DNA from: JBBQUP01 sp038212305
Lineage (GTDB): Bacteria; Bacteroidota; Bacteroidia; Bacteroidales; Marinilabiliaceae
Reading direction: 5' to 3'
Length of the DNA: 46,470 nt
Assembly (NCBI GenBank): GCA_038212305.1
Contig: JBBQUP010000015.1
Span: 1-46,470 of the forward strand
Shown here: positions 11,273 to 18,266 of the stretch, in pieces
Position numbering within the stretch: the first letter of the stretch is position 1
How the letters are laid out: every line of letters begins with the position of its first letter
Translations under genes and position numbers: made by a program
Notes under the pieces: generated by a model
Databases searched by the model: none
Seen by the model: only the letters and a program-made list of their open reading frames with translations
Told to the model about the DNA's origin: nothing

Positions 11273-11456
11273 TACTGCGGTTCAAGAACAGACAACTGCG
11301 GTGTTAACAGCTAATTGTTAATAAGTTTATTATTTACTCTTAATAATAAAAAGGCATTTTGTTTATATTTACATCCGTCAGGCTTTGATAACTAGCACAA
11401 AATGAGGTACTGAGAGGTTAGATGTAGGATTATGCAGAGTACTAAATCAATTTTTA

Positions 11457-13304
11457 ATGGTTGGAGATCAAGTTCTTAGGAAAATAGGAATAGTCGTGCG
11501 TCGTAAATTAGGTCCTACCGGTTTTAAAAATACCGAAGGCTTAGCTTACTGGCGACAAAGGATTTTTCACTATTTTTCGCAAGCTTTAGTTTTTATTGGC
11601 AGCTTAGTTTATGTGTATTTTAGTTGGATATGTATCACCGCCAACCATTTTGAACAGTTTCTATTTTGCTCATTTGTTTATGCATCAGCGCTTTTTGTAT
11701 CCGTTGTAAAAAGCCTCCCCTTAAAATTTCGAATATCCTGGGTACTGTTTTCTATTTATCTCATTGGAATATTTTCGTTGATTCAATATAAATCCACCAG
11801 TTTAGGGTTTGCTTTTTTACTCTCCTTTTCGTTATTATCGGCTATTCTTATAGGGCAAAGAGCTGCTATTCGATCGGTATTTATTAATATTGCCACACTA
11901 GGATTTATTGGTGTTTTAATGTTTGTGCCTCAACATTTTGTGCCCGCAATCACGCCATTAGGTACTTTATTCGAATATTCGAATTTAGCAGTTGGTTTCC
12001 TAGTTGTAAGTCTCATATCCTTATCTCCTTTAATTTCGTTAGTTAACGGGCTGGTATTCACCATAAAAAAAGAAAAACGATACCGAAAATTATTAAGAGA
12101 AGAGCATCTCTACTTAATTGATGCCAAGAAAAAAGCAGAGGAGTCCGATCGGCTAAAAACAGCATTTCTCTCGAACATGTCGCATGAAATAAGAACTCCA
12201 ATGAACGCCATATTGGGGTTTTCGAATTTATTGACCAATCGTCAAATTGCTGATGACGAAAAAAGAGAGTTCATCAATTTAATTCAAAGCAATGGCAAGA
12301 GTTTAATGACTTTGGTAGAAGATATTATTGATATATCGAAAATTGAAAGCGGTCAATTACAAATCAAAAATGGACCGTGTCATCTTCATGGGATACTCGA
12401 TGAAGTTTATCAATCGTACAACGATGATTTAAAACGCCGGAATTTATTTCACTTAAAACTGTATTTAAAAGAAGGTTTTGATGATGATAATGTAATGATT
12501 TTAACCGATTCGCACCGATTAAAACAGATACTCATTAATTTGGTTGGTAATGCAATAAAATTCACCGAGAAAGGATATGTAGAGTTTGGATATCAACAAC
12601 AAGATCAATACTTTATTCAGTTTTATGTAAAAGATACGGGTATTGGATTGCCTGAAGGTAAAGAGAATGAGATTTTCGATCGTTTCTCTAAATTCACTGA
12701 TAACACGCAACGATTGTATGGTGGCACAGGTATTGGATTGAGCATAGCCAAGCAGTTATGCGATCTTATGGGAGGACAGATTTGGGTAAAATCGGAACCA
12801 TTAATTGGCACGACTTTTTACTTCACGCTTCCTTTCCATAAAATTGGGGTAAAATCGCCAAAGCCAATGTTCAACTTAACTCACAAAGGATTTAACTGGG
12901 AAGGTAAAACCTTTTTGGTTGCCGAAGATGAAGAGGATAATTTTAGATACATTGAAGTAGCCTTAGCACTCTCGAACGTTAGTTTAATTTGGGCTCGCGA
13001 TGGTAAGGAAGCGGTTGATATTTTCCGTAAAGTAGATAATATTGACCTTGTGTTGATGGATTTAAAAATGCCAATTATGGATGGTTATAAAGCCACTCGT
13101 GAAATAAAAAAAATGAGCCGTACAGTTCCAATCATCGCACAAACTGCTTATGCAATGATTGATGAACAAGAACGATCGTTTGAAGCAGGGTGCGACGACT
13201 ACATTGCCAAACCCATAGGTTATGAGGAGTTACTAGGTAAAATCAATAAATTTATGCCAGGAACATCAGAGCCAGCTCATGAAATATACTCGAGCAGGCT
13301 CTAG
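11457..13304 (+). CDS. Membrane-bound hybrid sensor histidine kinase
   Basis: A 615-aa hybrid kinase. Residues ~35-205 contain about six hydrophobic spans with short loops, so the sensor is buried in the inner membrane rather than periplasmic. A short linker coil leads to HisKA with H243 (MSHEIRTPMNAI), then an ATPase domain (NLVGNAIKFTEKG, DTGIGLPEG, GGTGIGLSIAKQL). The C-terminal receiver is intact: acidic pair in AEDEEDN, phospho-acceptor D535 (VLMDLKMP) and K585 (IAKPIG). No output domain or neighbouring regulator is encoded, so phosphotransfer goes to a partner elsewhere or the receiver is autoregulatory. It is followed directly by a MITE-like inverted repeat element. Confidence 0.93.
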   Translation: MVGDQVLRKIGIVVRRKLGPTGFKNTEGLAYWRQRIFHYFSQALVFIGSLVYVYFSWICITANHFEQFLFCSFVYASALFVSVVKSLPLKFRISWVLFSIYLIGIFSLIQYKSTSLGFAFLLSFSLLSAILIGQRAAIRSVFINIATLGFIGVLMFVPQHFVPAITPLGTLFEYSNLAVGFLVVSLISLSPLISLVNGLVFTIKKEKRYRKLLREEHLYLIDAKKKAEESDRLKTAFLSNMSHEIRTPMNAILGFSNLLTNRQIADDEKREFINLIQSNGKSLMTLVEDIIDISKIESGQLQIKNGPCHLHGILDEVYQSYNDDLKRRNLFHLKLYLKEGFDDDNVMILTDSHRLKQILINLVGNAIKFTEKGYVEFGYQQQDQYFIQFYVKDTGIGLPEGKENEIFDRFSKFTDNTQRLYGGTGIGLSIAKQLCDLMGGQIWVKSEPLIGTTFYFTLPFHKIGVKSPKPMFNLTHKGFNWEGKTFLVAEDEEDNFRYIEVALALSNVSLIWARDGKEAVDIFRKVDNIDLVLMDLKMPIMDGYKATREIKKMSRTVPIIAQTAYAMIDEQERSFEAGCDDYIAKPIGYEELLGKINKFMPGTSEPAHEIYSSRL

Positions 13305-13309
13305 TTAAA

Positions 13310-13436
13310 TAGGGTCTGCTGAAAAACTCAAGTAGCTTTATTATCTAATTTTCTATTTTCCCTTACATTTGGCATCTATAAAACTCAAGTTAGTTAATTG
13401 TAATAGAATGAAATAATACTTTTTCAGCAGACCCTA
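13310..13436. mobile_element. MITE-like element, 127 bp with perfect 17-bp terminal inverted repeats
   Basis: The left end at 13310-13326 reads TAGGGTCTGCTGAAAAA, and the right end at 13420-13436 is its exact reverse complement. The interior (~93 bp) is AT-rich and non-coding, with an 11-bp direct repeat (AAAACTCAAGT at 13323 and 13380). The ends resemble those of insertion sequences beginning GGGTCTGyTGAAAAA, so this may be a non-autonomous derivative. No clear target-site duplication is visible (at most 2-4 bp of A/T). It sits between two convergent genes, where it could also fold as a long stem and act as a terminator. Confidence 0.65.
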
Positions 13437-13458
13437 AATATTTATTGAAATTGGATAG

Positions 13459-14022
13459 TTAGATTGTTAATACATCCTTTTCCTTTTTCTCAATAAACTC
13501 ATCAATAATTCGAATATATTTATCGTGTATTTTTTGGACTTCCGATTCAGCATCCTTTTCTAGATCCTCCGACAATCCATCTTTTTTCATTTTCTTCAAC
13601 TCTTCAATCACATCACGGCGTGTAGAGCGTATACCTATCTTTGCCTCTTCGCCTTCTGCTTTAACTTGCTTCACTAAAATTTTCCTTCGATCTTCGCTCA
13701 AAGGAGGAATATTCAATCGAATATATTCACCATTATTATCTGGATTTACTCCTAAATTAGCAGCCATAATGGCTTTTTCAATAAAAGGAATCATTTTTTT
13801 CTCCCATGGCTGAATGGCAATTGTTCTTGCATCTGGGGTATTGATATTCGAAACCTGTTGAATGGGCGTTGGTGTTCCATAATAATCAACTAACAATCCA
13901 TCAAGCATTTTGTGGTTTGCCTTACCAGCTCTAATTTTTGCAAGCTCTTTATCCAAGTGATCCAACGTTTTCTCCATTTTTTCGTTGGCATCTTCCATAA
14001 GCAATTGAATATCCTCAGTCAT
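13459..14022 (-). CDS. frr: Ribosome recycling factor
   Basis: A 187-aa protein of normal RRF length that, with EF-G, splits the post-termination ribosome. Recognisable features are the IRAGKANHKMLDGLLVDYYG segment, the TPIQQVSNI motif, the IQPWEKKMI hinge region, LNIPPLSEDRRK, and the long C-terminal helix ending in the DEFIEKKEKDVL stretch. The ATG at 14022 is the only sensible start. In many bacteria frr follows pyrH; here pyrH lies about 22.5 kb away on the opposite strand. A -7 element lies 32 bp upstream. Confidence 0.98.
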   Translation of the reverse strand: MTEDIQLLMEDANEKMEKTLDHLDKELAKIRAGKANHKMLDGLLVDYYGTPTPIQQVSNINTPDARTIAIQPWEKKMIPFIEKAIMAANLGVNPDNNGEYIRLNIPPLSEDRRKILVKQVKAEGEEAKIGIRSTRRDVIEELKKMKKDGLSEDLEKDAESEVQKIHDKYIRIIDEFIEKKEKDVLTI

Positions 14023-14053
14023 ATATAAAATAGTTAATTAAACTAATATCTCA

Positions 14054-14061
14054 CAAATTTA
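14054..14061 (-). promoter_or_regulatory. Promoter -7 element of frr
   Basis: The minus strand reads TAAATTTG, a full match to TAnnTTTG, 32 bp before the frr ATG. The -33 box is not clear. Confidence 0.45.
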
Positions 14062-14127
14062 AAAAGATTTCAACTATTATTCGATACCTACAACTATTAA
14101 AAACGAGATATGCAGTTATTTCCGTAC

Positions 14128-15654
14128 CTATATGTTTAAAGGTATCGTAAAAAACACGCTGGTTCCTTGTCCATTTTGAGAGATGATCCAAATTTCACCC
14201 CCTAATAACTCAACCAATTTTTTGCTTAAAGTTAATCCCAGTCCAGTTCCACCAAACTCTCGCGACATGGATTGATCGGCTTGAGTAAAGCGATCGAAAG
14301 CTTTTTCTTTAAAATCTTCATGAATGCCTATTCCACTATCTTGCACATAAAATAAATAATTTCGAATCCCGTATGGTTGGCATCCGTACTTAACAAATCC
14401 AACACGAGTAAATTTTATGGCATTGTCGATTAAACTCAACAATATCTTTTTTAAAATAAGTTCATTGGTTTGAAATGTCTCGATATCTGGAAATACTTTC
14501 CAATTTCCAACCATCTCAATATTTTCCTTATTTAGCTTAACTAAGCCTTCTCGGACGTCTCTGGTTAATTCTCTAAAAAAATCATCTACATTAACAGTGC
14601 TTCGCGTAAATTCAAATTCATCCTTCTCTAAACGTGTATATTCCAGTAGGTTATCAATCATTCCTAATAATTGAACTCCATTTGATTCTATCTCTTTTAA
14701 AAAAAGAGCACGCTCGTTTATATTCTGATTTTGTTCTAGAATACGTGAAAATCCAATTATGGCATTCAAAGGAGTTCTTAGCTCGTGGGTTATACTGGCC
14801 AAAAAATTTGTTTTCATTTGATGAAGCGATTCCGCCTCGTTTTGCGCTTTAACTAACTCAAGCTCATAATTCTTTTGCCGCGAGATATTGTGCAAGTTTA
14901 GAACTACAAAATCTACATCGCCAAAATCATCCTGAATACGAACAATTTGACATTCAACTGGCACATAGGTTTCGTTTCGGTTTCGAAATCTAAATTGCAC
15001 TGTAACAGGACTATCATTTTGTGTTTTATTCATCTCGTCCCAAACCCATTCAAAATCATCGGGGTGAACCAATGTAAACAAATTCATCATTCGAGCCTCG
15101 TCAATCGAATACCCAGTAAGGTTTTTGCATGATGGACTAATGTAAAGTGATTTAAAATCGCGATCGAGCAATATTTGTACGTAATCGGTATTTTCTGCAA
15201 CCAATCGATAGTGTTCTTTAATGTTAAAAAGTTCGTTAATCAATCGCCTTTCAGGATCTAAATTTCGAAATATACAAAACAGATTTCCCGTTTTACCTTC
15301 ACGGAAATAATTAATAACTATTTCCATTTGCATAGGATGCTTGTCGCAATTAATAAGCGTTACTTCACAACTAACAAATGGATTAAGGGGATCTATTGAT
15401 TTAATTAAATTTCGAAATTGAATGGCTGATCCATGCGATAAGATTTTCCCGATAGAAACGCCTTTTAATTGCGAACGCTTATATCCGCTTAACTGAATTA
15501 GCTCGTTTCCCGGCTTGATGATTATGCCCTTATTGTCAATTACGGCATTTGCAAAAATAATTGGATTATCGGAAAGAGATTTCTTGGTATTGCCCTCAGA
15601 GTCGCGTAAAAAAGCAGAAAACATATTAAATACATTCGACAATGGAGGAGTCAT
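14128..15654 (-). CDS. Cytosolic PAS-PAS sensor histidine kinase
   Basis: A 508-aa kinase with no membrane segment. A first PAS-like module spans ~35-135 (NAVIDNKGIIIKPGNELIQLSGY). A second, more canonical PAS/PAC module covers ~148-260 (VAENTDYVQILLD, SPSCKNLTGYS, LVHPDDFEWV, NLHNIS). After a short coil comes HisKA with H290 (ITHELRTPLNAIIGF) and the ATPase domain (SLIDNAIKFTRVG, DSGIGIHEDF, GGTGLGLTLSKKL). There is no receiver. It is an orphan with no adjacent regulator, so its partner is unknown. The ATG at 15654 gives a clean N-terminus before the first PAS. Confidence 0.92.
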   Translation of the reverse strand: MTPPLSNVFNMFSAFLRDSEGNTKKSLSDNPIIFANAVIDNKGIIIKPGNELIQLSGYKRSQLKGVSIGKILSHGSAIQFRNLIKSIDPLNPFVSCEVTLINCDKHPMQMEIVINYFREGKTGNLFCIFRNLDPERRLINELFNIKEHYRLVAENTDYVQILLDRDFKSLYISPSCKNLTGYSIDEARMMNLFTLVHPDDFEWVWDEMNKTQNDSPVTVQFRFRNRNETYVPVECQIVRIQDDFGDVDFVVLNLHNISRQKNYELELVKAQNEAESLHQMKTNFLASITHELRTPLNAIIGFSRILEQNQNINERALFLKEIESNGVQLLGMIDNLLEYTRLEKDEFEFTRSTVNVDDFFRELTRDVREGLVKLNKENIEMVGNWKVFPDIETFQTNELILKKILLSLIDNAIKFTRVGFVKYGCQPYGIRNYLFYVQDSGIGIHEDFKEKAFDRFTQADQSMSREFGGTGLGLTLSKKLVELLGGEIWIISQNGQGTSVFFTIPLNI

Positions 15655-15920
15655 AAACCAATCATATTAACATTTCAGGGTTGAAGTTGGGTAAAAAAGT
15701 TTAAATTCTATTATTAAATGTGAAAAAAATCACATGAGAACGATTTTTCATTGGCTTTTAGGGTAGCCACAGGCATGCGCCGAACGAACTATTTGTTAAC
15801 TGCGGTACGATGAACGGGAAAAATTACAGAAGGGTTGGCTTAGCGGAATGGCAATAAAGACCGTGCAAGTCCCGATTTTTCATCGGGATGGGGGTTTTTG
15901 CCCTGTGGGGTGGGGTGGGT
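15655..15920. other. Intergenic stretch with extragenic repeat copy and hairpin
   Basis: No credible gene. It carries one copy of a degenerate extragenic motif at 15763-15787 (GTAGCCACAGGCATGCGCC), related to copies at 16622 and 17085. A perfect 7-bp hairpin at 15870-15888 (TCCCGAT/ATCGGGA, 5-nt loop) lies downstream of the toxin gene read on the minus strand. It has no U-tract, so it is at best a weak terminator. Confidence 0.5.
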
Positions 15921-16198
15921 TTATTTATCGCCGTAATGCCCCCAAAGACTCAAAACATGAACTATTACAATATCTTCTTCTATGGTGTAAACAAGTCGGT
16001 GCTTATGATTTATTCTACGAGCATATTTTCCAGAAAGGCCATATTTTAGCAGCTCTATTTGACCTGTTCCTTGAATTGGATTTTCTTTAATCTCGTTAAG
16101 AAGCGTTGCTATTTTTTTAGCGCTGCTTTATCACCAGCCTTTCTGTGTTTTTCAATGTCTGCTAAGGCTACTCTGGTAAATTCCAGAACATAACTCAT
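15921..16198 (-). pseudogene. YoeB/Txe-type toxin with frameshift at an A7 run
   Basis: The minus strand from ATG 16198 reads MSYVLEFTRVALADIEKHR and then hits TAG at 16111-16109, after 29 codons. Shifting by -1 at the run of seven A (16118-16112) continues into a typical YoeB/Txe C-terminus: ATLLNEIKENPIQG, YGLSGKYARRINHKHRLVYT and VLSLWGHYGDK, ending at 15921. That family cleaves mRNA in the ribosomal A site; the conserved RRIxxxHRLVY motif and terminal HY are present. The restored product would be 92 aa, normal for the family. The zero-frame context is A AAA AAA followed by a stop codon, the classic -1 slippery heptamer, so the gene could be rescued by ribosomal or transcriptional slippage. 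Otherwise it is a one-base-deletion pseudogene. It overlaps the antitoxin stop by four bases (ATGA). Confidence 0.8.
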
Positions 16199-16446
16199 AA
16201 TCCAAGTAAATCGTTTATTTCGTCAGAACTTGTAATTCTTTTTACTTCACCATTTTTCGCTTGTTCTGCACTGAGTTTTATTTTCTTTACCATTTCGGCA
16301 TTAAAATAAATATCATCTTCATTAACAAGAGTTAAAGCATAAGATTTATCTGCTCCACGTTGAACAATGATTTGCTCTCCGTTATCTGCTTTTTCAAAAT
16401 AGCTCTTTTGATTTTGCCTAAATTCTCTGCTACTTATTACTAACAT
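16195..16446 (-). CDS. Phd/YefM-family antitoxin
   Basis: An 83-aa antitoxin from the ATG at 16446 (MLVISSREFRQNQKSYFEKA). The frame extends to 16512, but that extension runs through an operator-like palindrome, so I take the internal ATG. The N-terminus matches the YefM/Phd DNA-binding fold (ISSREFRQNQ, NGEQIIVQRG) and the C-terminus is the charged toxin-neutralising tail (KLSAEQAKNGEVKRI). It neutralises the YoeB-type toxin encoded immediately downstream with an ATGA overlap, and represses its own operon. If the toxin is dead, this is a solitary antitoxin that could still protect against related toxins. Confidence 0.88.
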   Translation of the reverse strand: MLVISSREFRQNQKSYFEKADNGEQIIVQRGADKSYALTLVNEDDIYFNAEMVKKIKLSAEQAKNGEVKRITSSDEINDLLGL

Positions 16447-16463
16447 GGCGTTTTGCTTAAGTG

Positions 16464-16480
16464 TGTACCAACATGGTACA
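16464..16480. promoter_or_regulatory. Putative autoregulatory operator of the YefM/YoeB-type operon
   Basis: A perfect palindrome TGTACC-AACAT-GGTACA, 18 bp before the antitoxin ATG. The YefM operators studied in enterobacteria are palindromes around TGTACA, so the sequence and position fit an antitoxin binding site. Assignment is by analogy. Confidence 0.55.
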
Positions 16481-16512
16481 AACATACTCAATTTTACGTT
16501 CATTTCCATCAT

Positions 16513-17466
16513 TTTGTTCTATTTTAACGGATGATATTTTTCCAACTCTTTTTGTAAATCCTCTAAATTATTGGTTCGGTAGCGTTTGGTTGAGCTCACA
16601 AAACGATTTAAAGACATGAACGTAACCAAAGGCATACACCGAGCCAACGGAAAAATCTGTCAGCGAATTAACGCCAATTTTTTTTTCTTCATTTAGTGAA
16701 ATTGACTGCGTCGATCTACGATTAGCGTAATTAGCGGATAGTTTTTGGTAATTAAGCCACTGCGTTTAATTCTTCATTACTTTTTTGCGCCCAAAAAAGT
16801 AACCAAAAAAGGCTTGACGGACTGAACTCGTTCCGCTGCGCTTCACTCAAACAGCACTCCGCCTTATAAGGAATTTTTTTATTTTATGCTTCGTAGTTGT
16901 GTTTGGAGGGGTAGTTTGTAAAGTCAGTTTCTCCGCTTTGTGAAAAAAAATTCGCGTTAATTCGATGACAAAAACCTTCGCTGACACCCCCTCTTCCTCC
17001 TTATCCACAACATTATCCAAAATTATAAAACCAAACAGGCGTTTGCAAAATAACAAACAGGAAAGATGCCTTGTTAAAGCCGATGTAGCCAGAGGCATAC
17101 GCCAAACGACCAAAAAATCTTATCCACGAATCGAAGATCGATGTAGTCAATTACACGAATTTTTTTATTGGCTTTCTTCTTCTGTAATTAGTGAAATTAG
17201 TGTAATTTGGGGACAAAAAACTTAGCGTAAAAACCCATTATTTTTAATCGAAACGTCTTTCCTAAACCTCACCATTCCAGACTAAAATTTCTCTCGAACC
17301 ACCTTATTGAACAATAATAATGTCGTCCTCTTTAATATTGAAGCTTTTTATATTGTCTCAATCTTACAAAAAAACCAACAAGAAATGTATAAAAACTTTA
17401 AAATTAATGGTTTTTTAGGCTCGCTACTTAGAATTAATCAAAATAGAAAAATAAAACTCAATTTAG
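16513..17466. other. Gene-free accessory stretch with degenerate extragenic repeats
   Basis: About 950 bp without a plausible gene on either strand. It holds two copies of a motif (16622-16650 and 17085-17109, GTAGCCAGAGGCATACGCC in the second), each followed within ~150 bp by runs such as 'aattagcgtaattagcgg' or 'aattagtgaaattagtg'. These look like decayed members of one repeat family, with a third copy at 15763 and a tail fragment near 23490. The segment at 16786-16860 (TTGCGCCCAAAAAAGTAACC) is also repeat-like. Short frames here have repeat-derived composition and no family signal. Confidence 0.5.
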
Positions 17467-17498
17467 TTTGCGGGTATATGAATTGCCTTATACATTTG
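17467..17498 (+). promoter_or_regulatory. Promoter of sdhCAB
   Basis: TTTG at 17467-17470, then a 20-bp spacer and TACATTTG at 17491-17498. This is a textbook match to the Bacteroidota sigma-ABfr promoter (TTTG, 19-21 bp, TAnnTTTG). It lies 51 bp before the sdhC ATG. Confidence 0.75.
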
Positions 17499-17548
17499 CA
17501 ACTTCAAAAGCGTTCAATTACTAACATATAATATTAAATCGGATTCCT

Positions 17549-18247
17549 ATGAGCAATATTCTTTGTTCCTCAATTGGGAAAAAACTGTTAATGAGTATAA
17601 CAGGGCTTTTCCTGATGATTTTTTTGGTGATCCACCTAGTTTTAAACTCCTTTTTATTGTTTCCCGATGGGGGTCAACTGTTTAATGCAGCGGCTCATTT
17701 TATGGCCACCAATCCGGGTATCAGAATCATGGAGCCACTATTAGGCTTGGGTTTCTTAATTCACATTATTTGGGCGTCAATTTTAACTGCTCAAAACCAA
17801 AAAGCACGCGGTGTGAATCGCTACGCTGCGAGTAACAACACGCTTAAAGTGAGTTGGGCATCGAAAAACATGTTGGTTTTGGGTATTACCATTGGTGCAT
17901 TTTTAGTGGTTCACATTGCCAATTTTTGGGTGAAGATGAAAATCACACACGATGGTATGGAGCACACAACTATTGACATTGCAGGTGTATCGACTCAGGT
18001 TGAAAATGCTTATACTTTAGTTAACACCACTTTTGGTATGTTGTGGGTAGTTATTGTTTACGTTGTTGGTTCAATTGGACTAGCCATTCACCTCACTCAC
18101 GGGTTTTGGTCGGCTTTTCAATCAATGGGCGTAAGTAACGAGATTTGGCGTAAACGCTTAACCAATTTTGGATACTTATTTGTTTGGTTTATCGGCATTG
18201 GCTTTTCGCTGATTGCTATTTGCCAGTATTTTTTCTTTCAAGCATAA
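17549..18247 (+). CDS. sdhC: Succinate dehydrogenase/fumarate reductase cytochrome b558 subunit
   Basis: A 232-aa membrane anchor of the b558 family with five hydrophobic segments (about residues 13-37, 60-78, 108-128, 165-187 and 207-230). Conserved histidines within or beside the helices (for example H25 in LVIHLVLNS, and those in FLIHIIWAS, VVHIAN and AIHLTHGF) are candidate haem ligands. It passes electrons between menaquinone and the iron-sulfur subunit. First gene of sdhCAB, under a strong promoter match. In Bacteroidota this complex often works as fumarate reductase in anaerobes; the sequence alone does not fix direction. Confidence 0.95.
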   Translation: MSNILCSSIGKKLLMSITGLFLMIFLVIHLVLNSFLLFPDGGQLFNAAAHFMATNPGIRIMEPLLGLGFLIHIIWASILTAQNQKARGVNRYAASNNTLKVSWASKNMLVLGITIGAFLVVHIANFWVKMKITHDGMEHTTIDIAGVSTQVENAYTLVNTTFGMLWVVIVYVVGSIGLAIHLTHGFWSAFQSMGVSNEIWRKRLTNFGYLFVWFIGIGFSLIAICQYFFFQA

Positions 18248-18266
18248 TTCAATAAATTTGATGATT

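Noticed and set aside
15848..16090. 80-codon plus-strand frame
   Set aside because: It is antisense to the frameshifted YoeB-type toxin, whose minus-strand translation shows clear family motifs.
16965..17225. 86-codon plus-strand frame beginning MTKTFADTPSSS
   Set aside because: It runs through the degenerate extragenic repeat copy at 17085 and has no family signal, signal peptide or ribosome/promoter context.
17307..17531. 74-codon plus-strand frame upstream of sdhC
   Set aside because: It overlaps the sdhCAB promoter (17467-17498), has low-complexity Asn/Lys/Leu composition and matches nothing I know.
18213..18266. Extended N-terminus of the flavoprotein subunit
   Set aside because: It overlaps sdhC and starts with an unnatural sequence; the ATG at 18267 gives the expected N-terminus.
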